Source: Flavobacteriales bacterium UBA3376 (GTDB taxonomy: Bacteria > Bacteroidota > Bacteroidia > Flavobacteriales > Weeksellaceae). From it: a stretch of DNA of 16,444 nt. A model generated the notes under the pieces. That model was not told the DNA's origin and searched no databases. It saw nothing but the letters and a program-made list of their open reading frames with translations. Shown here piece after piece: positions 1-6,361 of this stretch (within the stretch, counting starts at the first letter, position 1; each line of letters opens with the position of its first letter). Position numbers and translations under genes: made by a program. The DNA is taken from assembly GCA_002359055.1 (NCBI GenBank), contig DEQC01000053.1:32854-49297 (forward strand), given 5' to 3'.

Positions 1-348
1 CTTCAAATCGGTCCAGCCATTTTGAGAGAAGAGATTTCTTTTTTTAGAGAAGCTTATGAAGGTCAAGAAATAATGATTTCAGTGGTTATTTCAGGCAATT
101 CTGAAGATGGTGAAATATTTGAATTTGAACATAATTTATACGATAAGAAAACAGGTACTCATTTGGCGTATTCACGTGTTTTTGGCGTTTGGTTTTCGAC
201 CAAAATTCGTAAACGTATGCCGCCACCTTCAGAGATTCAAGATAAGTTAGAAGCATATCTCGATAGAGAAAACTTGAAGGTTTTATCCTTTAAAGACATT
301 AAAGAATTACCAGTTTACCCAAAAAATATAGACCCAAAAACTTTTTAA
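1..348 (+). CDS. Hotdog-fold acyl-CoA thioesterase family protein, C-terminal part (5' end outside window)
   Basis: The reading frame is open to the first base of the window, so the start lies upstream and 115 codons plus the stop are visible. The visible residues fit the second half of a 4HBT/YbgC-like hotdog thioesterase: a strand beginning LQIGPAI, then REEISFFREAYEGQEI, typical of the strand that follows the hotdog helix, then EFEHNLYDKKTGTHLAYSRVFGVWF, which matches the paired central strands of the fold. Such enzymes hydrolyse acyl-CoA or acyl-ACP thioesters in the cytoplasm. The catalytic Asp/Glu region would be in the missing N-terminal half, so activity and substrate cannot be judged. 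A TTG at base 22 could be read as a start, but it would cut the fold in half and is not credible. The stop lies 2 nt before thiL, so the two genes are probably co-transcribed, although no functional link is known to me. Confidence 0.75.
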   Translation, partial: LQIGPAILREEISFFREAYEGQEIMISVVISGNSEDGEIFEFEHNLYDKKTGTHLAYSRVFGVWFSTKIRKRMPPPSEIQDKLEAYLDRENLKVLSFKDIKELPVYPKNIDPKTF

Positions 349-350
349 AT

Positions 351-1400
351 ATGTTGGACGATAAACAACCTCAGTTAACTCCTTTGGATAAAATTGGAGA
401 ATTCGGATTGATCGATCATTTGACTCAATCGTTTAAAACCATCAACGAATCTACAAAAAAAGCAGTCGGTGATGATGCTGCTGTTTTGAATTTCGAAGGT
501 GAGGAAACTTTGGTTTCAACCGATATGTTGGTCGAAGGTGTTCACTTCAATTTAGCTTATGTCCCAATCAAACATTTGGGTTACAAATCAGTCATAGTAA
601 ATTTGAGCGATTTATGTGCAATGAATGCAAAACCTACTCAAATATTGGTTTCATTCGCTGTTTCCAATCGCTTTCCATTAGAAGCTTTGGAAGAATTATA
701 TGCGGGAATTCAATTGGCTTGTAAACAATACAAAGTCGATCTTATAGGAGGAGATACTACTTCTTCAACGAGTGGATTGATCATAAATGTTACTGCCATT
801 GGTAAAGCAAAATCAGAAAATATAGTCTATAGAGATGGCGCACACGAAAATGATCTATTGGTGGTCACTGGAGATTTAGGAGGTGCATACTTAGGTTTAC
901 AAGTTTTGGAAAGAGAAAATGAAGTTTTTAAAGTAAATCCAAATGTTCAACCGGATTTATCGAGTTATGAATACATCATTGGCCGACAATTAAAACCTGA
1001 AGCAAGAGTCGATATAGTAGATTTGCTAAAAGGTTTGGAAGTAAAACCTACTTCTATGATCGATATTTCTGATGGACTTTCATCCGAGATTTTACATCTC
1101 TCAAAACAAAGCGGTTATGGATTTAAAGTTTATGAAGAGAAAATTCCTTTGGATCCAACTGTAATTAGAACTGCAGAAGAATTTGGAATCAATCCGATTA
1201 CTTGTGCGCTTAATGGGGGCGAAGATTATGAATTGTTGTTCACCATCAAACAAGAAGATTATCCTAAAATCAAAGGAAATCCAAATTTAACCGTCATCGG
1301 ACATACAACTGAGCAAAATGCTGAAAATTATTTGATGTTGAGAAATAGTGATTCTGCGATGAAATTGACTGCACAAGGTTGGAATTCATTTGAAGAATAA
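351..1400 (+). CDS. thiL: Thiamine-monophosphate kinase ThiL
   Basis: ThiL phosphorylates thiamine monophosphate with ATP to give thiamine pyrophosphate, the last step of cofactor synthesis in bacteria. The 349-residue protein has the family's motifs in order. The N-terminal AIRS-like domain has GDDAAV (about 40-45), STDMLVEGVHF (56-66), NLSDLCAMNAKP (84-95) and the metal-binding GGDTTSS (133-139). TGDLGGAYLGL (173-183) follows, then the C-terminal AIRS domain with DISDGLSSE (238-246) and NGGEDYELLF (288-297). The acidic metal and phosphate ligands expected in these motifs are present. Length is slightly above the usual 310-350. The ATG is 2 nt after the stop of the preceding thioesterase, which points to translational coupling. 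No hairpin terminator is visible in the AT-rich 155 nt that follow. Confidence 0.95.
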   Translation: MLDDKQPQLTPLDKIGEFGLIDHLTQSFKTINESTKKAVGDDAAVLNFEGEETLVSTDMLVEGVHFNLAYVPIKHLGYKSVIVNLSDLCAMNAKPTQILVSFAVSNRFPLEALEELYAGIQLACKQYKVDLIGGDTTSSTSGLIINVTAIGKAKSENIVYRDGAHENDLLVVTGDLGGAYLGLQVLERENEVFKVNPNVQPDLSSYEYIIGRQLKPEARVDIVDLLKGLEVKPTSMIDISDGLSSEILHLSKQSGYGFKVYEEKIPLDPTVIRTAEEFGINPITCALNGGEDYELLFTIKQEDYPKIKGNPNLTVIGHTTEQNAENYLMLRNSDSAMKLTAQGWNSFEE

Positions 1401-1555
1401 ATTTTTATTAAATAATTAAAATAGTTTAAATCTTGATTATCAGTTGGTTGATCGCGATTAAATGTTCTTGTAGTTCGGTAAAGACTAAACTTTAACATAT
1501 TAAATACAAGAATTCAAAAGTTTAGCACGGATTTAGCATATACATAGTCAAATCA

Positions 1556-2413
1556 ATGGCTATGAAAAAATTTAGGTTATTATTAAATGCAATTGTGCTA
1601 CTTACTTTCATTGCAGTGAGTCATGCACAAGTTAGAACTTCAGGTTCGGCTGTAAGAAGTGGATCAGAAAGTGGCGTTAGGGCCAATAATGATTCGAATA
1701 TCCGTAGTTCAACTCCAAGGAATTCAGTAAAAAATTCTTCAGCAGTTCGACCAAGCAACAATGCCAATCAAACGAGAGGAAACTCTCCAGCTATAAGAAA
1801 TCAATCGAACAATAGAATCAATTCAAACAGTTCTTCAGTTAGAGGCAATAATCAGGGGGTACGATCCAATCAAAATACGATACGATCAAATTCCAATAAT
1901 TCTAATAATAGAGCGGTTCGTGAAGTGAAAGTTGAAAATTTGCCTCAAGCGAGAAATTTCAATAGATCGGAAATAAGAGTTGAAAATGGGAAAAGCTTTT
2001 CTGCAGACAGAATGATTTATCATCCAAATTCTAATGCGAGATTGAGCGCAGTTCGACACAATAACAACCAATATTATTTGGACAATGGTTATTACTATCA
2101 AATGCGCAACAATCGATATTATAGAGTTTCGGCGCCAGTCGGTATGATGGTTCCAAGTCTTCCACATGGATACATGAAAATCTTCATTGGAGCACAGCCA
2201 TACTATCATTACCACGGCACTTATTATCGTTGGGTAAACAATCATTATTATGTCGTAGAACCACCGATTGGAGCGATAGTTCATGCTTTGCCTATGGATT
2301 ATATGAAGATTTACATCAACGGTCGAGTTTATTATGAATACTTCGGTGTTGTTTATCAAAAAATCAAATACAGAGGTCACAGAGCCTATCAGGTAGTTGG
2401 TTATCTTAATTAA
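1556..2413 (+). CDS. Secreted Asn/Ser/Arg-rich protein with DUF6515-like C-terminal repeats
   Basis: The function is not known. Residues 1-24 form a Sec signal peptide: a MKK basic end, a hydrophobic core LLLNAIVLLTFIAV, and cleavage likely after SHA (24). A low-complexity linker (about 25-122) rich in Asn, Ser and Arg follows, in which Val-Arg or Ile-Arg pairs recur every 7-9 residues. After about residue 150 the protein becomes Tyr-rich. It ends with two copies of a roughly 43-residue unit (193-235 and 236-278), each with the pattern PxGxxVxxLPxxYMKIxI, then YY-x-Y-x-G-x-x-Y. This resembles the DUF6515 family of Bacteroidota secreted proteins, an assignment made by eye from recalled family patterns. 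There is no lipobox, so periplasm or cell exterior is likely. The start could be the ATG at 1556 or the one at 1562; the signal peptide is intact either way. No canonical promoter was found in the 155 nt upstream. A strong terminator follows. Confidence 0.8.
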   Translation: MAMKKFRLLLNAIVLLTFIAVSHAQVRTSGSAVRSGSESGVRANNDSNIRSSTPRNSVKNSSAVRPSNNANQTRGNSPAIRNQSNNRINSNSSSVRGNNQGVRSNQNTIRSNSNNSNNRAVREVKVENLPQARNFNRSEIRVENGKSFSADRMIYHPNSNARLSAVRHNNNQYYLDNGYYYQMRNNRYYRVSAPVGMMVPSLPHGYMKIFIGAQPYYHYHGTYYRWVNNHYYVVEPPIGAIVHALPMDYMKIYINGRVYYEYFGVVYQKIKYRGHRAYQVVGYLN

Positions 2414-2436
2414 ATTATAACATATCATACTTATTT

Positions 2437-2461
2437 AGCCCAGCGAAAGTTGGGCTTTTTT
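2437..2461 (+). terminator. Rho-independent terminator after the DUF6515-like gene
   Basis: A 6-bp stem AGCCCA/TGGGCT is extended by a G-T and a C-G pair to 8 bp, capped by a GAAA tetraloop and followed by a run of seven T on the plus strand. GNRA loops stabilise such hairpins. It lies 24 nt after the stop codon and separates this gene from prs. Confidence 0.85.
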
Positions 2462-2482
2462 GTTGGTTCAAATTGTAAATCA

Positions 2483-2515
2483 TTGTATGAATAAAACATC
2501 GGTTCGATAATTTTG
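2483..2515 (+). promoter_or_regulatory. Predicted upstream prs promoter (Bacteroidota -33/-7), -7 inside an inverted repeat
   Basis: TTG at 2483-2485 and TAATTTTG at 2508-2515 are separated by 22 nt, matching the Bacteroidota consensus TTTG/TTG-N19-22-TAnnTTTG. The -7 element begins at the last base of the left arm of a 6-bp inverted repeat, TTCGAT (2503-2508) and ATCGAA (2517-2522), and otherwise occupies its 8-nt loop. The repeat could be an operator or may be chance. This promoter would give a leader of about 85-90 nt before prs. Confidence 0.45.
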
Positions 2516-2564
2516 AATCGAAATAAAATGTAGAGTCAAATGTTAGAAGAGTGGATATTATTTT

Positions 2565-2572
2565 TAATTTTG
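2565..2572 (+). promoter_or_regulatory. Predicted downstream prs promoter, -7 element
   Basis: TAATTTTG followed by CA matches the Bacteroidota -7 consensus TAnnTTTG exactly, 37 nt before the prs start codon. A good -33 is missing: TGTTAG near 2541-2546 is the closest at suitable spacing. It would give a leader of about 30 nt. Confidence 0.45.
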
Positions 2573-2609
2573 CAATAAAGTTACACTACAAGATTATACA
2601 CAAACATAA

Positions 2610-3545
2610 ATGGAACAACAAGCACTTTTATTTTCAACTCGTGGAAGCCATGAACTCGCAAAAAAAATCGCAGAAAACTTTGGAGCCGAATTAGGAAAAC
2701 TCAATATTGTAAATTTTAGCGATGGTGAATTTCAACCTGCTTTTGAGCAATCCGTTCGTGGAACACGTGTTTTTATTATTGGTTCAACTTTCCAACCCAA
2801 TGACAACTTGATGGAATTATTGTTGATGTGCGATGCTGCCAAACGAGCATCGGCTGATAAAATCACTGTAGTAATTCCTTATTACGGTTATGCACGTCAA
2901 GATAGAAAAGACGCTCCAAGAGTTCCTATCGGAGCGAAGTTAGTGGCGAAAATGCTTTCTGTCGCTGGCGCAACACGTGTGATGACAATGGATTTACACG
3001 CGGACCAAATCCAAGGATTCTTTGAAATTCCAGTGGATCATTTGTATGCATCAACTATATTTTTGGATTATATAGAAAGTTTGAATTTGGACAATATAAC
3101 CATCGCATCACCAGACATGGGTGGAGCAAAAAGAGCAAATAATTACGCAAATCATTTGAATGCCAATATAGTGATTTGTCATAAGGAAAGGAGAGTTGCC
3201 AATCAAGTTGAAAATATGATGTTGATTGGAGATGTTCAAGACAGAAATGTGATTTTACTTGACGATATGATTGACACGGCAGGAACTTTGGTTAAAGCTT
3301 CTGAGTTGATTATGTCAAAAGGTGCAAAAAGTGTTAGAGCAATAGCAACTCATCCTGTGTTGTCAGGAAATGCTTATGAGCGAATAGAAAATTCACCTAT
3401 GGTAGAAGTTGCTGTAACTGATAGTATTCCATTGAAAAATACTTCAGTATCTAAAATAAAAGTGTTATCTTGCGCCCCACTTTTCGCTGATGTTATGCAT
3501 ATGGTACACAGCAGAAAGTCAATAAGTTCTAAATTTATTATATAA
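2610..3545 (+). CDS. prs: Ribose-phosphate pyrophosphokinase (PRPP synthase)
   Basis: The enzyme transfers pyrophosphate from ATP to ribose 5-phosphate to make PRPP, the precursor of purines, pyrimidines, NAD, His and Trp. The 311-residue length is typical of class I bacterial enzymes. Visible motifs are FSDGE (36-40), the ATP-site YGYARQDRK (92-100), the metal-binding DLHADQIQGFF (128-138, His130), SPDMGGAKRA (167-176), the flexible catalytic loop KERRVANQ (192-199) with its Lys and Arg residues, and the ribose-5-phosphate/PRPP loop DDMIDTAGT (218-226). All key residues are present. The loop reads KERR rather than the more usual KRR. The C-terminus (about 305-311) is a short hydrophobic tail. 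The gene is followed after 15 nt by rplY, a pairing conserved in many bacteria, so the two probably form an operon. Confidence 0.97.
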   Translation: MEQQALLFSTRGSHELAKKIAENFGAELGKLNIVNFSDGEFQPAFEQSVRGTRVFIIGSTFQPNDNLMELLLMCDAAKRASADKITVVIPYYGYARQDRKDAPRVPIGAKLVAKMLSVAGATRVMTMDLHADQIQGFFEIPVDHLYASTIFLDYIESLNLDNITIASPDMGGAKRANNYANHLNANIVICHKERRVANQVENMMLIGDVQDRNVILLDDMIDTAGTLVKASELIMSKGAKSVRAIATHPVLSGNAYERIENSPMVEVAVTDSIPLKNTSVSKIKVLSCAPLFADVMHMVHSRKSISSKFII

Positions 3546-3560
3546 TTAAATAAACATTTT

Positions 3561-4184
3561 ATGAAATCAATTACAATTCAAGGTGTAAAAAGAGAAAGCG
3601 TGGGCAAGAAGTCTAGTCGCGCCTTACGTAATGCTGACCAAGTACCTTGTGTTGTTTATGGTGGCAATGAACCATTGCATTTCTCAACTGATGAGAGAAG
3701 CTTTAAAGATTTGGTTTATACTCCAGAAGCGCACACTGTTGACTTAGAGTTAGATGACGGAACAAAAATCGCAGCAATCTTACAGGATATTCAATTCCAC
3801 CCTGTAACTGACAGAATTATTCATGCTGACTTTTATCAACTTCATGATGACAAGCCAGTTTCTATGGACATTCCAGTTCGTTTGACAGGTCGTGCTCGTG
3901 GAGTTATGGCAGGGGGTGTTTTACAGTTCAATATGAGAAAATTGAAAGTAAGAGCTTTGCCAGCTAATTTGCCAGATGAGATAGTTATCGATATTTCTTC
4001 ATTGAGAATTGGACATTCTATCAGCGTTGAAGCTTTGCGTAATGATGATTACACAATTCTACATACTGATGACTCAACTGTCGTTAGAGTTAGAACTTCA
4101 AGAGCAGCTGTTGCTGACGATGATGACGAAGAAGAAGGTGAAGAAGGTGGTGAAACTTCAGAAGAAACTGCTTCTGAAGAATAA
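3561..4184 (+). CDS. rplY: 50S ribosomal protein L25/general stress protein Ctc
   Basis: This is the long, two-domain (TL5/Ctc) form of the 5S rRNA-binding ribosomal protein, 207 residues against about 95 for the E. coli form. Residues 1-93 form the L25 beta-barrel, including KRESVGKKSSRALRNADQVPCVVYGG (9-35) and the conserved HADFYQL (88-94). Residues 98-183 form the C-terminal TL5 domain, with PVRLTGRARGVMAGGVL (105-121), LPANLPDEIVIDISSL (133-148) and GHSISV (151-156). Residues 185-207 are a disordered acidic tail in which 14 of 23 residues are Asp or Glu. Such tails are common in this family in Bacteroidota. It lies 15 nt after prs in the same direction and ends in a terminator, making a two-gene unit. 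Confidence 0.95.
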   Translation: MKSITIQGVKRESVGKKSSRALRNADQVPCVVYGGNEPLHFSTDERSFKDLVYTPEAHTVDLELDDGTKIAAILQDIQFHPVTDRIIHADFYQLHDDKPVSMDIPVRLTGRARGVMAGGVLQFNMRKLKVRALPANLPDEIVIDISSLRIGHSISVEALRNDDYTILHTDDSTVVRVRTSRAAVADDDDEEEGEEGGETSEETASEE

Positions 4185-4211
4185 TTCATGTGAATCATTT
4201 CTTAACAATAT

Positions 4212-4239
4212 AAAAACTCCGATTTATTCGGAGTTTTTT
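4212..4239 (+). terminator. Rho-independent terminator after prs-rplY
   Basis: CTCCGA (4217-4222) pairs with TCGGAG (4228-4233). Flanking A5 and T6 runs lengthen the stem, and the loop is TTTAT. The T run ends 15 nt before the tadA start codon, so tadA needs its own promoter or readthrough. The A tract on the left would let it also act on the minus strand. Confidence 0.85.
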
Positions 4240-4254
4240 ATACCTTAAAATCTT

Positions 4255-4695
4255 ATGGAAGAATTATTTTCAAACGAATATTTTATGCGCAAAGCGCTGA
4301 TGGAAGCTCAATATGCATACGAAAAAGATGAGGTGCCGATTGGAGCTGTAATTGTTTTGAACAACAAAATCATCGCAAAAGCATATAATCTAACTGAAAC
4401 TCTGACCGATGTTACTGCACATGCCGAGATGCAAGCCATAACTTCAGCAGCCAATTATTTGGGTGGAAAATATTTACAAGAATGTACACTGTTTGTTACT
4501 ATGGAGCCTTGTATTATGTGTGCTGGAGCTCTTTATTGGAGCCAAATAGGAAAAATTGTTATAGGCGCAAGAGATACCCAAAGAGGTTATATAAATGCCG
4601 GAATTAAATTGCATCCTAAAACCTCGGTTGAATTAAATGTTTTGGAAAATGAATGTTCTATTTTGGTCAAACAGTTCTTTCAATCCAAAAGATAA
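4255..4695 (+). CDS. tadA: tRNA-specific adenosine deaminase TadA
   Basis: TadA converts adenosine-34 of tRNA-Arg(ACG) to inosine by zinc-dependent hydrolytic deamination, allowing one tRNA to read CGU, CGC and CGA. The 146-residue protein shows the cytidine/deoxycytidylate deaminase zinc site: HAE at 56-58 (His56 ligand, Glu58 proton shuttle) and PCIMC at 85-89 (Cys86 and Cys89 ligands). YFMRKALMEAQYAYEKDEVPIGAVIV (9-34) and the C-terminal helix ending in FFQSKR are also characteristic of TadA rather than of guanine deaminases. The start ATG sits only 15 nt after the rplY terminator, and no clear promoter was found between them. The stop codon is directly adjacent to the stop of the convergent thioesterase gene. 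Confidence 0.93.
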   Translation: MEELFSNEYFMRKALMEAQYAYEKDEVPIGAVIVLNNKIIAKAYNLTETLTDVTAHAEMQAITSAANYLGGKYLQECTLFVTMEPCIMCAGALYWSQIGKIVIGARDTQRGYINAGIKLHPKTSVELNVLENECSILVKQFFQSKR

Positions 4696-5217
4696 TTAAT
4701 CCATAAATAAAGCTTTCAACTCATGCGCATCTTTAGGTTCCATTTTGTTTGCCAAAATTAAACTCAATTGTTTTCTTCTTAAAGCCGCATGATACCTTTC
4801 GATTTCTTCTTCTGTTTCTGGCCTTAATTCAGGAACTTCTATGGGTTTATTGTTTTTATCAACAGCTACAAAAGTATAAATTCCGTTGTTGGTCTTGATC
4901 AATTCATGACTGACTGGATCATCAATCCATACATCGACATAAATTTCCATAGAACTTTTAAAAGCCCTTGTAACTTTTGCTTTTAAATTCAAAATACTAC
5001 CCAAAGGAACAGGCGTATTGAAAGATACATGGTTCACACTTGCCGTTACTACTTGATAGCTCTCAGCATGCCTTTTGGCGGCAATCGAAGATATTCTATC
5101 CATACGTGCCAATAATTCTCCACCGAACAAATTGTTCAGCATATTGGTTTCTCCTGGAAGCACTAAATTCGAAAGTACTGCCTCTGATTGTGAAGGGGTT
5201 TTTATTTTTTTGCTCAT
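4696..5217 (-). CDS. Acyl-CoA thioesterase, YciA/ACOT hotdog family
   Basis: The protein hydrolyses acyl-CoA to free fatty acid and CoA. In 173 residues it has the family's catalytic segment PGETNMLNNLFGGELLARMD (21-40), corresponding to the PxDTNxxGxxFGGxLMxxMD pattern, with Asn25 as the expected catalytic Asn. The strand VNHVSFNTPVPLGSILNL (61-78) and the returning strand NNGIYTFVAVD (110-120) complete the hotdog. The C-terminal 45 residues are charged and helical. The start is taken at the ATG at 5217. A longer frame would begin at 5241, but its extra eight codons are the arm and loop of a hairpin, and the protein family begins near MSKK. The upstream neighbour is the SPOR-domain gene in the same direction. 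The 3' end abuts tadA tail to tail without a terminator. Confidence 0.88.
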   Translation of the reverse strand: MSKKIKTPSQSEAVLSNLVLPGETNMLNNLFGGELLARMDRISSIAAKRHAESYQVVTASVNHVSFNTPVPLGSILNLKAKVTRAFKSSMEIYVDVWIDDPVSHELIKTNNGIYTFVAVDKNNKPIEVPELRPETEEEIERYHAALRRKQLSLILANKMEPKDAHELKALFMD

Positions 5218-5249
5218 AAAAAAAGACCTTTTGCAGCGCAAAGGTCTTT
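5218..5249 (-). terminator. Hairpin terminator after the SPOR-domain gene, abutting the thioesterase start codon
   Basis: AAAGACCTTT (5222-5231) and AAAGGTCTTT (5240-5249) form a perfect 10-bp stem, extended by two G-C pairs across a one-base bulge. Read on the minus strand it is followed by a T7 run that ends exactly at the thioesterase ATG (5217). It has the form of an intrinsic terminator for the upstream gene, whose stop is 27 nt before the hairpin. Confidence 0.75.
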
Positions 5250-5269
5250 AAATATAAAATGATTTCAAA
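5239..5269 (-). promoter_or_regulatory. Predicted thioesterase promoter embedded in the terminator hairpin
   Basis: On the minus strand TTTG (5266-5269 in plus coordinates) is followed after exactly 19 nt by GACCTTTG (5239-5246), matching seven of eight positions of TAnnTTTG if the two n positions are free. The -7 element lies within the first arm of the hairpin. A transcript starting about 6-8 nt later would lack this arm and so could not form the hairpin, leaving a leader of roughly 15 nt. Confidence 0.4.
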
Positions 5270-5276
5270 TCTTTTC

Positions 5277-6182
5277 TTAATCTTTCAACGAAAGTATCCA
5301 AGCTTCTGGGAATTCCTTCGCTATCTGTCTTCTGTATTCGTTTGCTTCGTCTTTGGTTTTAAAAGTTTGCAAAGCTATATAATGATATCTTCCTTTTTTC
5401 TGAGTGAATTGCGCTTTTTCATAACCTTTTTCATTTAATATTTCAACCAATTTGTCAGCTTCGGCTTTTTTGATAAATGAACCTACGATTACTTGATGAT
5501 CGTGAATTGCACTTTCTTCTTCAATTTTTATCTTGAAGCTCTCAGCATTTTTTTTGATTGTTTTAACTGGAGATTCAATGATTTTCGTTGCTTTCAAATT
5601 AGAATTCAATTCAGGCGAAACAAATCCACTCCATTGTTGATTCACATAATCAGTCACAGGTTGTGGCTTACCGAAATACAAAAATCCACCGAGTAGAATA
5701 GGTACAACAGCGGCAACTTTCCACCACACAGCAGAACTGCCCGTTTGATCAGAAGTACTGATTTCAGGTAAAATAAATTCAGCTTTGATACTTTCTAAAC
5801 CAAATGAATCTAATAAAAAGTTAGGGTGCTTTGGAATAAAATCAATTGATCCTTGTTCAGTTTTGGTCAAAATCCCCAAATTCTCTAAATCTAAATTACC
5901 TTTTGATTCTAATTGGTTTTTCCAAAGTTGAACACAATTTTCTACCTTTTCTTTGGCTTCATCAAAAGTTAAACCTTCGATTTGACTGATGTTTTGAATC
6001 AGTATTCCATCGCTCTTCACAATGGATGGATTGAAGGCCAACTGCTTTTGAGGCGGCAAAAAACTCGTAGTTTCTTTGTGATAAATAGAGTTTGACTTTT
6101 GGGCAATGAACGCACCAAACTCAGGTACCACCAAACAATCATGATGGTATAATAAGCTTGAGATATGTTTTTCCAAATTCAT
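5277..6182 (-). CDS. Single-pass membrane protein with HU-CCDC81-like N-terminal domains and C-terminal SPOR domain
   Basis: The 301-residue protein has three visible parts. Residues 1-58 (MNLEKHISSLLYHHDCLVVPEFGAFIA...) and about 62-125 (IQNISQIEGLTFDEAKEKVENCV..., NLGILT, FIP) resemble the paired HU/CCDC81-like domains found in Bacteroidota. They keep the HU-like pattern of a helix pair, a PEFGAF beta turn and a flexible arm. One transmembrane helix follows at about 152-171 (VWWKVAAVVPILLGGFLYFG). After a polar linker comes a SPOR domain at about 227-300 (HQVIVGSFIKKAEADKLVEIL..., YHYIALQTFKTKDEANEYRRQI), which binds denuded peptidoglycan at septa in known cases. The predicted topology is cytoplasmic N-terminus and periplasmic C-terminus. 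This suggests a cell-division or envelope role, possibly linking nucleoid or cytoskeleton to the wall; that link is inference. Confidence 0.85.
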   Translation of the reverse strand: MNLEKHISSLLYHHDCLVVPEFGAFIAQKSNSIYHKETTSFLPPQKQLAFNPSIVKSDGILIQNISQIEGLTFDEAKEKVENCVQLWKNQLESKGNLDLENLGILTKTEQGSIDFIPKHPNFLLDSFGLESIKAEFILPEISTSDQTGSSAVWWKVAAVVPILLGGFLYFGKPQPVTDYVNQQWSGFVSPELNSNLKATKIIESPVKTIKKNAESFKIKIEEESAIHDHQVIVGSFIKKAEADKLVEILNEKGYEKAQFTQKKGRYHYIALQTFKTKDEANEYRRQIAKEFPEAWILSLKD

Positions 6183-6186
6183 AATT

Positions 6187-6202
6187 CAAAATTACAAATA
6201 TA
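6187..6202 (-). promoter_or_regulatory. Predicted tandem -7 elements for the SPOR-domain gene
   Basis: On the minus strand TATATTTG (6195-6202) and TAATTTTG (6187-6194) both match TAnnTTTG exactly and are directly adjacent, 4-20 nt before the start codon. The outer one would start transcription about 6 nt before the ATG, giving a very short leader. No TTG or TTTG lies at the right -33 distance; instead a 10-bp palindrome, TTCATATGAA, occupies 6213-6222. Confidence 0.35.
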
Positions 6203-6361
6203 ATTTGAGAAATTCATATGAAAAATGAAGTTGTTAATAAGTTGTAAGGCTTAATCTATCTACTTTCTGATGGAAAAAATGTTTTTTAGTTCTCATTTAA
6301 AATAAATTATCTCTTATGGCTGAATTTTATTTTGCTGAAACTTTTCATTAATTTAGGTCTT

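Noticed and set aside
1444..1465. Palindrome ATCGCGAT (1451-1458) with TTG...TAA flanks upstream of the secreted protein
   Set aside because: Only 8 bp of perfect symmetry, a single copy, and no promoter element around it; not enough to call an operator.
1886..2428. 180-codon minus-strand open frame opposite the DUF6515-like gene
   Set aside because: Its translation is Ile/Asn-rich with no recognisable motif, and the frame arises from the biased codons of the secreted protein, whose signal peptide and repeats are clear. It also overlaps the terminator only by chance.
4009..4248. Plus-strand out-of-frame open frame over the rplY tail
   Set aside because: A Lys-rich shadow of the GAA/GAT-rich acidic tail; it runs through the terminator.
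5218..5241. Upstream ATG at 5241 as start of the thioesterase
   Set aside because: The eight extra codons are the loop and arm of the terminator hairpin, and family members begin near the MSKK start at 5217.
6332..6361. TTG at 6332 as the dprA start
   Set aside because: It adds ten residues without family similarity; ATG 6362 is a better start and matches the usual N-terminus.
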